Shown here piece by piece: positions 9,355 to 17,047 of a DNA stretch of 64,000 nt (position 1 is the first letter of the stretch; every line of letters begins with the position of its first letter). The DNA is taken from assembly GCF_014851395.1 (NCBI RefSeq), contig NW_024040152.1, forward strand, positions 21,810,644 through 21,874,643, in the 5' to 3' direction. Position numbers and translations under genes: made by a program. Origin of the DNA: Micropterus salmoides (Eukaryota; Chordata; Actinopteri; Centrarchiformes; Centrarchidae). The notes under the pieces are model-generated. The model searched no databases. It was not told the origin of the DNA and was given only the letters and a program-made list of their open reading frames with translations.

Positions 9355-11571
9355 CTTTATTTGTAGAGCACTTTTCAAAAACAAGTTACAAAGTGCTCTA
9401 ACAAGTGTAAAGACCCAAAAAACAATATAAGATAAAAGCAAGAAAACATTGAAAAGACTAAAATACACGTTTAAGATAAATATAAAACAAGTAAAATAGA
9501 ATAAAATAAAAGGGATAAAATAAAGTCAAATAAGATCGGGAAAGGCTCTCCTATAAAAGTGTGTTTAAAGAAGGGACTTAAAAGAGTTCACTGACTCAGC
9601 CGACTTCATTTCCTCGGGCAGGCTGTTCCAGAGCCTCGGGCCCTGACAGCAAATGCTCTGTCCTCTTTAGTTTTCAGTCGTGACTCTGGAACAGACAGCA
9701 GACCTCTGCCTGTGGATCTCAATGTTCGTGCTGGTGCATATGGGACTAAAAGTTCAGAAATATAATTAAAGCTGCAAGCAGCGTTGTGAATTTGCTACGT
9801 GTTTCGGACACTGCATGAAGGTGTTATATGTCACTTCCTGTGTCCCCTTTGTGGCGCTACATAGCACTTGGCGGTATGAATATAAATTAATATTGGCGTG
9901 TAGATGTCTTCGGGTTGGGACGGTTATCAAGCACGGAAAGTTTTGTTCAGATGTGAGCATGTACACTGAAGTTACAACTTCCTGTGTCATGGCGAAGAGT
10001 TGATCTTTGACGGCACGCCATGGACACGCCCATCAACGAAAACTCACAGATAGCATAACTTTTCATCGTCAGTACCTTTAGAAGGCACAGCAGAAATTTG
10101 AAGTCGATCCGACTAAATCCCTAGGAGGAGTTCGTTAAAGTACGAAGTGTGTAAATCATCCAAAAATGGCCGTAAAATTCAAAATGGCCGACTTCCTGTT
10201 GAGTTTAGGGTATGGGTTCTTGAGGCTTTTTTGTGCATCTTGATATGATACATGTCCCCACAAAATTTCGTGCATGTAGTTTGAACGTGGACGAGGGGCT
10301 AATGTTTTCTAATTTTGTAGGGGGCGCTAGCGAGCCATTTTGCCACGCCCATGCGCAAAATCCATAAAATACGAAATTTTTCACCACTTCTGACATGTGT
10401 GCAAATTTTGGTGAGTTTTCGAGTATGTTTAGGCCCCCAAAATTGAGTTTCTCTTCAGTTTCAATAGGGACCTCGCACGGTTCGTGCTCGGGCCCTAACA
10501 AGGTGAGAGACCATGAAGAGCTTTAAAAGTGATCAATAAAATTTTAAAGTCAATTCTAAAACATACTGGGAGCCAGTGTAATGAAGTTAAAATAGGGGTG
10601 ATGTGGTCATATTTCTTTGTTCTGGTTAAAAGCCTGGCAGCTGAGTTCTGGACAGTCTCAGTGCTGTGGTACTTCCTAAAACCAGACAGAAACTTTTCAA
10701 ATAATTTGTTATTTTCCAGTACAGTGAGCAGCTGTTTGGACACAATTCTTTCTAGAATCTTTGCAATAAAAGGCAGTTTTGAAATTGGTCTAAAATTTTG
10801 ATGGAGGGAGGGATCTAAATCAGGTTTCTTTAAAAGTGGGTTCACGCAAGCCGTTTCAATATAATCAGGGACACAACCAGTAGATAGGGGGCCCAACAGA
10901 ATCCATTACTTTCTGTAAAAACTTTGTAGGTATTTCATCAAGTGGGCTGGAGGACACTCTCATTTGTGATACTGTTTTTAAAAGCTCAGACAAGTCGATG
11001 GGATAAAACTGGTTAAAACTCTCTTGTTGCTGGTGAGGGACCTCTGAGTAAGAGTCCGCGGGGGTAATAGAGGCTCTGATTGACACCACCTTATTGGTAA
11101 AATAAGATAAAAACAATTCACAGTCATGATTACTTCCAGCTGAGGCACAAGGAGGGGTTGGGTTTAAACATATAACATATATTACAACTCATAATTTTTG
11201 TGTGTAAAATCAGAAACTGTCACATAAATGTGGTGTAAATTTCCCCTGTAGGGGTTATTAAAATTTAAAATTAAGACTTAAAATGTTGAATTTTTATGAT
11301 GTAAAGCCCAGTAAGGTTACTGCGTCAGTGTAACTGACCCTCCTCTTCTGTTGTTTGATCCCAGGATCTGAAGACATCTCGGGGTCTCCATGACGAGATG
11401 AAGAAGGCAGCCAGCAGCAACGTCAAACAGGTAACACCACCAAACACCAGTGGTTCTCCACATGGTTTAGGTCTTCTAAATAGCAATCTCCTGAAAGTAA
11501 CATTTTTTAAAGAATATTTTCTATTATTGTAGGTCACTGACTGGGTGTTGGAGAAGACCTCAAAGAAGTAA
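2647..11571 (+). CDS. mtbp: MDM2-binding protein (MTBP), 3' portion, nine exons
   Basis: Nine exons can be joined with GT-AG junctions: 2647-2740, 2837-2995, 3690-3785, 3927-4190, 4356-4519, 5533-5645, 8417-8530, 11365-11430 and 11533-11571. The reading phase is preserved at all eight junctions, giving about 369 codons that end at TAA 11569-11571. The C-terminus reads KESRSQKHN, then HGITAEHECFAACS, RLFDISKFYLKDLKTSRG and VTDWVLEKTSKK, which I recognise as the conserved C-terminal region of MTBP. MTBP binds MDM2 and works with Treslin/TICRR in replication origin firing in the nucleus; that is family knowledge. The central exons are rich in Ser/Pro/Gln and look disordered. The 5' exons lie left of the window. 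Two introns contain antisense L2 copies. Tail-to-tail placement with sntb1 matches the human order and supports the identification. Confidence 0.9.
2837..2995 (+). CDS. mtbp: mtbp exon
   Basis: It lies between acceptor CTTAG and donor GTATGT. It encodes a Ser/Leu-rich stretch (FGLLGPGSSDSLLG, then LLKHFTSDGLP). The split codons at both ends fit the neighbouring exons. Confidence 0.82.
3257..3330. repeat. Short inverted repeat in mtbp intron
   Basis: GAAGCTTCGA near 3264 and TCGAAGCTC near 3301 face each other across a short spacer. It could be a relic of a small DNA transposon; the family was not identified. Confidence 0.3.
3690..3785 (+). CDS. mtbp: mtbp exon
   Basis: It lies between acceptor TTCAG and donor GTACGT and encodes NNVFQLSPDLSPRRVSQMPF and following residues up to YHGIE. 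The phase agrees on both sides. Confidence 0.8.
3927..4190 (+). CDS. mtbp: mtbp exon (largest in window)
   Basis: Acceptor ATCTAG and donor GTATGA bound 264 bp. It begins FCLDNQRALDRDQAFVKLQS and ends with the basic run KRKSWDTEIMGGFPRKR. A proline-rich patch (ALSPAPSPA) lies in the middle. Confidence 0.85.
4356..4519 (+). CDS. mtbp: mtbp exon, serine-rich
   Basis: It lies between acceptor TCCAG and donor GTAAAA. The translation is very rich in Ser, Gln and Arg (SESSDSLCSQSSGSSG), consistent with a disordered linker. Split codons match both neighbours. Confidence 0.82.
5533..5645 (+). CDS. mtbp: mtbp exon
   Basis: It lies between acceptor CCCAG and donor GTGGGT. It encodes GLVTLPSADKPKPQQQ and ends ESRSQKHNR at a codon boundary, matching the conserved C-terminal segment of MTBP. 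Confidence 0.85.
5940..7290 (-). mobile_element. L2-type LINE, 5'-truncated copy 1, antisense in mtbp intron
   Basis: The copy ends on the left with a 3' tail of ATT repeats (5943-5962), preceded in element orientation by the CTACAAATAAGGATTATT type end common to fish L2. The coding part begins abruptly near 7288, so about half of the ORF2 protein is missing at its 5' side. It sits between the mtbp exons ending at 5645 and starting at 8417. Confidence 0.85.
6149..7285 (-). CDS. L2-like LINE reverse transcriptase, C-terminal part
   Basis: An uninterrupted 378-codon frame starts inside the reverse transcriptase. It contains LLDLSAAFDTIDH (first catalytic Asp region), GVPQGLVLGPILF, YADDTQIYLP (catalytic box, near 6970-6995) and the C-terminal DYCNSLF, QNSAARLLTRTKKYDHITP and LHWLPV motifs typical of L2 elements. 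It would have copied L2 RNA by target-primed reverse transcription. The N-terminal endonuclease is absent because of 5' truncation, so the copy is dead. The Met used is internal, not the native start. The long open frame despite truncation suggests a rather recent insertion. Confidence 0.88.
   Translation of the reverse strand: MCSVLVLLDLSAAFDTIDHNIMLDRLRHWVGISGTALEWFSSYLSNRNFCVSVNNYVSSFCPVKYGVPQGLVLGPILFSFYLLPLGHIIHKHGISFHIYADDTQIYLPVRSTDPGMLSSLNNCLCEVKKWMSNNFLQLNSEKTEILVIGSQQMANQILPSAGSLVNHIKPVAKNLAVWFDSNLNFEQHTTKLVQSCFYQLRNIAKIRYMLTFKDTETILHALISSRLDYCNSLFTCLTQKSIDQLQTVQNSAARLLTRTKKYDHITPILASLHWLPVCFRIDFKILLITFKALHGLSPCYISDLLVPYTPARTLRSSGRGLLSVPESRLKTKGDRAFAVRAPRLWNSLPEETRSAESVNSFKSLLKTYFYRRAFPDLI
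7291..8416. other. mtbp: mtbp intron remainder
   Basis: No exon or clear mobile element was recognised. The part from 7560 to 7930 is rich in CACA motifs in both strands; its open frames there look like by-products of that composition. Confidence 0.5.
8417..8530 (+). CDS. mtbp: mtbp exon, conserved C-terminal region
   Basis: It lies between acceptor CCTCAG and donor GTTCGA (a GT donor, weak beyond that). Its 38 codons encode MLLDVVAKTLKHHGI and CSKRLFDISKFYLK, the most conserved stretch of MTBP. A long CA repeat follows six bases into the intron. Confidence 0.9.
8536..8600. repeat. (CA)n microsatellite, interrupted
   Basis: About 65 bp of CA dinucleotides with a few TA interruptions lie just inside the mtbp intron, six bases after the donor. 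Confidence 0.95.
8876..9040. repeat. Dispersed fish repeat with CTTAAGTAAAAGTA motifs
   Basis: The motif CTTAAGTAAAAGTA occurs twice (about 8883 and 8944) within a stretch I recognise as widely repeated in fish genomes. The class of repeat is not certain. Confidence 0.5.
9766..10498. mobile_element. Non-autonomous DNA element, GGGCCC-type, nested in L2 copy 2
   Basis: Copy 1 of L2 has the uninterrupted sequence GAAATATAACAAGG at about 6381. Here the same sequence is split after ATATAA by 733 bp, with TAA duplicated at both sides. The insert begins TTAAAGCTGCAAGCAG and ends GCTCGGGCCC followed by TAA. This is a very common fish repeat of the GGGCCCGAGCAC type. It has no coding capacity. A TTAA-like target would fit a Kolobok or piggyBac relative, but that is inference. 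Confidence 0.7.
10495..10896 (-). pseudogene. L2 ORF2 fragment with in-frame loss of the RT core
   Basis: The frame reads PLLKKPDLDPSLHQNFRPIS, then ILERIVSKQL and GFRKYHSTET, and passes without a frame change into VQNSAARLLTRTKKYDH, which in copy 1 lies more than 240 residues downstream. The catalytic FDTIDH and YADD boxes are therefore absent. A second fragment, 10865-11116, carries residues further upstream (FLSYFTNKV, SSSPLDEIPTKFL) and is separated from this one by a small disruption. It has no catalytic function. Confidence 0.75.
11365..11430 (+). CDS. mtbp: mtbp exon
   Basis: It lies between acceptor CCCAG and donor GTAACA. Its 22 codons encode DLKTSRGLHDEMKKAASSN. Confidence 0.88.
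11533..11571 (+). CDS. mtbp: mtbp terminal coding exon
   Basis: Acceptor TGTAG is followed by 12 codons (VTDWVLEKTSKK) and TAA. The exon runs on as 3'UTR to a probable donor at 11590. Confidence 0.88.
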   Translation, partial: VTDWVLEKTSKK

Positions 11572-11589
11572 AGTCAGTCTTGAAGATAA

Positions 11590-11645
11590 GTGAGTGAAAT
11601 AACCTTTTTTGCTATGTTTTTATTTCACTGGTAAAGAGGGTTCCA

Positions 11646-11685
<40 letters not shown>

Positions 11686-11826
11686 CTTGTGTCTCATTTA
11701 CACACTTATTAGTGTTTGCTTTTTAAGCCTTTTAAATTGTTACATTTAGCCTGTTTTAATAACTTAATCTTTTGTTTAATATTACTTTACTTTCACTAAG
11801 GCAATCATAACAATGATTTTTTTCAG
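11590..11826 (+). other. mtbp: Probable intron in the mtbp 3'UTR
   Basis: A good donor (ATAA|GTGAGT) lies 18 bases after the stop codon. A strong acceptor (TTTTTTTCAG) ends at 11826. The short distance from the stop to the junction would not be expected to trigger nonsense-mediated decay. A TA-rich tract sits inside at about 11655-11681. Confidence 0.5.
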
Positions 11827-11940
11827 ATGTATTGATTACGTGCACTGAGAGGCTACGAGGGCTTCCATGTTGGCTTCAGACTGCAGTCGTTTATTTTATG
11901 GCTAATTCATCTTTGTTGTACATTATACTGTTTGTAACAC

Positions 11941-11946
11941 AATAAA
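11941..11946 (+). terminator. mtbp: Polyadenylation signal of mtbp
   Basis: A canonical AATAAA sits about 370 bp after the stop codon and is followed by a GT/T-rich stretch (GTGTTTTTTG). It is the best candidate for the mtbp 3' end, at about 11960. Confidence 0.7.
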
Positions 11947-11965
11947 GTGTTTTTTGAATCTTACT

Positions 11966-13974
11966 TTGTGCACAGTGTAACTTTCTGATTACAACCTGAG
12001 CCAGTGGGAAAGCGTGCACGTGTGTGTGTGTGTGTGTGCGCGCATAAAAGAGTATGCAGTGTGTGCTGTCTCTAAGAAATGTGAATTACATTATCAGTGC
12101 TAACGGCTAACAGCCCAATCAGGATGGTAGCTATTATTCAGTCAGTGAAAAAAAGCCGTGAGCAGTGCAGCATATTATGCAGCGCTGATTATCACTGACA
12201 CACAAAAAAAAAAAAAAGTCTCTCCTATGCCAAGACGCCATAAAATGATCTACTTTTGATACTTTATTTGTACTATAATTTACAGTAACACTTTTCAGGT
12301 CAATCATTTCTTAATTTCTTCAAAAGGTTTCTGGAAACTACTATGCAATTTGATACTAATTATAGTAAAAAACAGGAATTTCCTTGGAAGAACTGCTATT
12401 TAACCCCAAGCAGTTAATTTATTATCTACCAAACTTTATTCTCCACATTAGTTGAATTACGTGCTTGCCTGTAGACAAATCAATTTTACATGTACTGTAG
12501 ATACGACAGTAAAAGGTCAATTAATTCATGTAATGTAAGCAAGTGGCACTTTGTTGAACATCTACTGCTACTTTCTGGTCAGCTGATAGTTGAGTATCAA
12601 CATTCGACTATCCAGATATAGTGCCTGTGTTTTCCATAGCTGGGATATTGTGTGAGGGTATTAAAGGGTATTTAAACTGCATAAACTGACATTGTTAGTG
12701 CGCATGTTTTTGTGGGAATGGACAGTGTGTTTATCTAGCAGTGTATGGGAGCACCACTGAATGTCAGGGTGAGTGCAGATACTAAAATCGTATTATCTGC
12801 AGGTGCTGGTTGTATCGCAGTGAACCAACAAGAAGAGATAATACAGTTGACATTGTACCTCAGAAGTCTGCGTCACACACAAAATTGTTGGTAGAAAATG
12901 ACCAGAAAAGGAAAAATACTGTGAGGCTATGCAGAGAAGACATCCAATGGTACAACTTATCAGCAGTCCTTGGTATAAAGTGATAAGGGTGACTAAGCAT
13001 TCGTCTGCAAGTATGGAGACTTTATTCTATGAACACATTTAAGTCAGAAGACCATGTCAAGTTGAAACATTACAGCATCTGAAGCATCATGTTGTAGTGG
13101 ACATGGTTTATTGGTTTTAATTTCAGGACCCTAAATGATTTACAGACAAGTTCTGTGGGCTCATTAAATGAATGCAGCTCAGACTAGATGAGTTGGCCAT
13201 CTGTTGTCGCCTCTGCTTGTTGTAAAATAAATGTTATTACAGGCCGTGGGAGGTTCTTGTTCCAGGGACTTTTTTGGCCGATAGAGGGATAAGAAAAATT
13301 AAAGTAAAGAAGAAAGATGGGGAAATGGGCTGAAACAGATTTATACAACAAAAGAGGGAAGAGGGGTCAGAGAAGGAAAGAGAGTCTTATGTCTTCTGAA
13401 CTGTTTCAATAGACAAACTCGTGTGTGAAGTATTTTCAGCCCAGTTGGCACTCTGTTGCTTGTTCACCAGGGAAGCTATTTAATCTGTGCGTGAGTGTGG
13501 GCAGAACAGAAAAACATCCGTGTTCATGACAGCAGGTGTAACAGGCTAATTCAGTGTGTAAGTGTAGTTTCTGACATCGGTAATGTACTGATGAGCTAAC
13601 TTGTACAGTATGGTGTTAATTGTTATCCACCTTGTTGCGTGGCCCTTCATCCATTCCTGATGATGTAACTCTATTAAAATGCTTCTTCTCAGCCATGAAA
13701 TTAGCAAAGTAACATTTAACTCCTCTTCCATTTGGGCTTTTTTTTTGAAAAACATTGAATAATGACAGTGATTTAAAATATAACACACAATGGATGAACT
13801 TAACTTGAAAATTGACAAGTAGCAAAACAAGCATAATGAGGTCTGATTTTTATCTATATATATATATTTATCATTATACCATTTATACTGTACTAGAACT
13901 AAACATAAAGTTATGTTTTCTGTACATTTTTATCTCTGTACAGTACAGCCCTAATGCAATTTCAAAGCCGGATC
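11966..13974. other. Intergenic stretch after mtbp
   Basis: About 2 kb with no exon-like frame. It has short GT and AT tracts (12019-12040, 13853-13868) and no recognised transposon. It ends at the Polinton target duplication. Confidence 0.5.
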
Positions 13975-13980
13975 CACACT
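13975..13980. repeat. Target site duplication CACACT, left
   Basis: It is identical to the six bases at 19816-19821 directly outside the other terminus. Confidence 0.85.
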
Positions 13981-14000
13981 AGTAGTAAATAAAGGCCAGC
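13981..14000 (+). repeat. Polinton terminal inverted repeat, left
   Basis: Twenty bases match the reverse complement of 19796-19815 exactly. Beyond them the similarity drops, so the repeat is much shorter than the hundreds of bases usual for Polintons. Confidence 0.85.
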
Positions 14001-14019
14001 TTTGCGCGCTCCAGCAGGT

Positions 14020-15010
14020 TACACAAACAGTCCATGCGCTTAACAACGATGGCGATGAGTTAAAAGAAATAGCCTGTGACTTGTTGGAGGAACGTCCCCA
14101 GAAACCTCGCTAAAAGTGTACGTCCAAAAGACAAAATGGCTTACGCCATAAAAAAATATTCAGACTTATAAAACCATGCTTATGCACCCTTGTAACCCTA
14201 CACAAACAATCCACTCACTTAACAACGATGGCGATGAGTTAAAAGAAATATCCCGTGACTTATTGTAAAGGACATTGAAATAGTGTTATTTTCCAGAACA
14301 AACAGCGCATCACATCCATACCATCGTTTGGCTCGATTAGGAAGCGATAGGCTAGTGTTATTTTTTGTTTGTTTTAAACTCTAAGTAACAAAAATGATTC
14401 AGATGTGTGTGGGAGAATAGGATGGGATCACAGCTAGACCGCTGTCGGTTTGACATGAACGTACGAACGCGGTTGTATATTCGCCGCTGTCTAACTCTGC
14501 ATAGACCCTGATGTCAGACTAAACAGGTATTGCAGGATAAAACTGTGAAAGTAGAGGGTAGATGCTTTATCTTTATCATTGTGGGATTCAGTAGTTCCTG
14601 ATAACAACACCGCATCACATAGACTAAATGTTACGAGGAGCAAACGGTATAGTTAGTGATGGGATGGATTCATGCGTTAGAACGCAAAACAGATGGCTCA
14701 CAAGATGTTTACAAATGCGTGCGCGAGTGTTTATTTATCATTCGCACTCCTGCGTAGTAACGTCACTGACCGAATGGGGACAAACATACGCAAGACGGGA
14801 TGACCCGGCTGAAAAGAGAGTAAACCAAATGCATTCCACCTGTGTTTAAGTATGTATTTAGGTTGAGCAAAACAGTCCACTCACAACGATGGCGATGAGT
14901 TAAAAGAAATAGCTTGTGATTTGTTGTAAACAACATTGAAATAGTGTTATTTTCCATGACAAACAGCGCTTCACATCCATACCATTTTCCGGTTTTATAC
15001 GGCAACACAG
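14020..15010 (+). repeat. Three direct repeats in the Polinton left subterminal region
   Basis: The core AACGATGGCGATGAGTTAAA occurs at about 14045, 14224 and 14885. The second and third copies share roughly 130 bp (about 14205-14340 and 14870-15000), including ATTGAAATAGTGTTATTTTC. No convincing protein-coding frame lies in this 1.1-kb stretch between the left terminus and the ATPase fragment. The repeats may be remnants of a longer terminal repeat or of coding sequence lost by deletion. Confidence 0.7.
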
Positions 15011-15179
15011 AGCGTCGGACATTGTGGGATTTAAGCTGAGATAGATATCACCGTATCTACTATCCTAACAATAGGAGACAATTTAAGTATCTGAGAAATA
15101 AAAAGCTTTCGAACTAAAAAATAAAACATTAGCCGCAAGACTTCAGGTCATGTACACGATAAGCAGAGTTTATCATACC

Positions 15180-15464
15180 ATGGCTGTTAGGGAGACTGAT
15201 GGTTTTGATTTTAGACTACAACATCCTTTTAGTCTAATTGTGTCAGGTCCTTCAAACAGCGGTAAAACATATTTTGTGAAAATGTTGATTGAAAATGCCA
15301 ATAAGCTAATTTCAAAACAGATTGAAAATGTTGTATATATTTTTTCGTATTGGCAACCATTGCATGACCAGTTATTGAAAATTAGAAATGTGAATTTCAT
15401 TGAAGGATTGCCATCTTCTTTATGTGATGATACATTGTTGCCTTTAGATAAAAACAATTTGTAG
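15180..15464 (+). pseudogene. Polinton FtsK/HerA-type packaging ATPase, N-terminal piece
   Basis: Starting at the Met at 15180, the frame reads FDFRLQHPFSLIVSGPSNSGKT. GPSNSGKT at residues 23-30 is a clear Walker A loop. In Polintons and adenovirus-like viruses this ATPase pumps the DNA genome into capsids. The frame stops at TAG 15462-15464, just before the place where the family carries its Walker B segment. The rest continues in another frame from 15487, with a piece of coding sequence apparently lost at the break. An upstream Met at 15150 is possible, but the family similarity begins near 15180. Confidence 0.8.
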
Positions 15465-15486
15465 CAATAACATTGAGGTCCAAAAT

Positions 15487-15810
15487 GTGTTTACAAAATA
15501 TGTGCATCAAAGAAATTTAAGTTGTTTATACCTAGTTCAGAATTTGTTTTTTCAAGGCAAAGTTAGCCATACTATTAATATGAATACCAATTATCTTGTT
15601 TTGTTTAAAAATCCCAGAGATAAATACCAAGTCATGCTAATGGCTAGACAAATGTTTCCTAGGAAGAGTAATTTTTTTATGGATTGTTTCGAGGATGCCA
15701 CGAGTGTTCCTTACGGTTACTTGATGATTGATTTTAAAGCTAAGACACCTGATGATTTCAGACTCAGAACCGACTTGCTTTCAGACCTGCCTGTTGTGTA
15801 TGTGCCTTAG
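15487..15810 (+). pseudogene. Polinton packaging ATPase, C-terminal piece
   Basis: The fragment begins TKYVHQRNLSCLYLVQNLF and continues with SHTINMNTNYLVLFKNPRDK and ARQMFP, the downstream half of the Polinton ATPase with its sensor-type Asn region. It ends naturally at TAG just after VVYVP. It is a separate open frame only because of the disruption around 15464. An ATPase lacking the Walker B region could not hydrolyse ATP. Confidence 0.78.
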
Positions 15811-15825
15811 AGAAAGTAAATAAAC

Positions 15826-16164
15826 ATGTCTGATTGCATTAAAAGAAACCTGTCTTTACTGCAAACTATGCATGGAGCATCTCCATCTCAGAGAGTGAAT
15901 ATTATTAAATCTGCATCAACAGACCTTTTGGTAGCGTTATGCAAAATAGCTTACAATGTTTTAAAAGGTATAATTCCTTTAAATAAGACACAGTATCAAA
16001 AATTTAAAAAGAAGAAGGCAGGGATTAGACTGCTCGGCAATAAAAAGGTTTGCGCCTCAAAGAAAAAGAAGACGTTGCTTAAGCAGTCTGGCGGTTTTCT
16101 TCTCCCCCTCCTGAGTATCGCTGTGCCTTTTATAACGAGTCTTATTGGTTCAAGACAAGCTTAG
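15826..16164 (+). CDS. pX-like small basic virion protein of Polintons
   Basis: A 112-codon intact frame begins 15 bases after the ATPase stop. It has a helical N-terminal half (LLVALCKIAYNVLKGIIP), a strongly basic middle (KFKKKKAG, CASKKKKTLLK) and a hydrophobic end GGFLLPLLSIAVPFITSLIG. This organisation is shared by the small Polinton protein compared with the adenovirus pX/minor core family. A role in binding or condensing virion DNA, or in membrane interaction, is inferred from the family. No inactivating change is visible. Confidence 0.65.
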   Translation: MSDCIKRNLSLLQTMHGASPSQRVNIIKSASTDLLVALCKIAYNVLKGIIPLNKTQYQKFKKKKAGIRLLGNKKVCASKKKKTLLKQSGGFLLPLLSIAVPFITSLIGSRQA

Positions 16165-16461
16165 ATGACTATGGAGTATGCACAAAAAATGTTTCTGGTA
16201 CCTAAACAACAACTTGATCTTTTAAGAAGACCTCCGGCACACGAGTCCATTCGAGAAACTGTTGAAAATGACCTGGATCGTACTATAAAAGACATTCTGG
16301 ATCAAAAGACTGAAGATCTTCATGAAAAAAAATATTGCATGGCATTGCAGAGATTTCTCACCATGGTAAAACAAGGAGTAAAAGACCAGAACACACTAAC
16401 TTTGTCAATGCCGGTCGCTGAGGATTTTCACTCTTCAGAGCAGAAGAATCACAATTGTTGA
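16165..16461 (+). CDS. Polinton conserved protein of unknown role, N-terminal piece
   Basis: The start codon follows the previous stop with no spacing. It encodes 98 residues, including FLVPKQQLDLLRRPPA, ESIRETVENDLDRTI and a helical, charged segment ending LTLSMP. I recognise this charged, coiled-coil-like protein as a recurrent Polinton ORF located after the pX-like gene. The native protein is longer; the part encoded at about 16510-16752 and in neighbouring frames probably belongs to it, so this piece is truncated by a frameshift near 16440-16460. Confidence 0.55.
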   Translation: MTMEYAQKMFLVPKQQLDLLRRPPAHESIRETVENDLDRTIKDILDQKTEDLHEKKYCMALQRFLTMVKQGVKDQNTLTLSMPVAEDFHSSEQKNHNC

Positions 16462-16509
16462 AGAAGTTTTAAAAAAACATGCCAAAAAACAGCAGGAATA
16501 AAGCCCAGC

Positions 16510-16830
16510 ATGTTTTGGATAAAATGTCCTCCTCAAAAAACATATCTGCATGGACTGAACGTAGGGAGTTTGTGTTTAATGGTAATGTTATCAGAGGGTC
16601 TCGTGTATGATTTGATAAGAGGAGTAACTGCTTCTCACAACGTGTCTGACAGCCAGAGACCTACAGGTTGGGATGAATATCTGCAATCGTTGGCTATATT
16701 GAATATACCTTTTATCAGTTGTACCAAATCAACAGGTCAAAAGAAAAATTGACGAGATTGAGAGACTTTTGGAGAATCTTCTCCTCTTATTACTGGACCG
16801 CCATCTACACCTCTTGTTACCAGAGGACAT
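16510..16830 (+). pseudogene. Polinton conserved protein, downstream piece, frameshifted
   Basis: Pieces of similarity occur in more than one frame. One frame gives the WTERREF-type segment near 16550. The frame ending at 16752 gives YDLIRGV and PTGWDEYLQSLAILNIP, which resembles the C-terminal region of the protein that starts at 16165. At least one frameshift lies near 16600. The 300 bases that follow hold no clear gene. Confidence 0.5.
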
Positions 16831-17047
16831 CAATTAGTAAACAATGAAACAAGTCCATTTGTATCTCCTAAAATGCGATTGAGTGATTGGATTAATGTTG
16901 CCATGCGTTAATGCCTTAGCGTGCGCTAGCTTAACAGCCGGAGATACATTACTTTCTTTAGAAACAGGCTTGCTGACATAATGTTAACCCGAAAGTCGTC
17001 TACAGTGTTGCGCATTAAGCAAAATTCATTTTTAGATCTTATGAATT

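Larger units (their letters stand above)
9325..11165 (-). mobile_element. L2-type LINE copy 2, internally deleted and carrying a nested insertion
   Basis: The left end repeats the (TAA)n tail (9326-9353) and 3' region of copy 1, and the right part extends further 5' into ORF2 than copy 1 does. The 3' portion is split by an unrelated element at 9766-10498. The coding region lacks the reverse transcriptase core: sequence equivalent to about 6557-7288 of copy 1 is gone at a junction near 10651-10658. It sits antisense in the last large mtbp intron. Confidence 0.8.
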
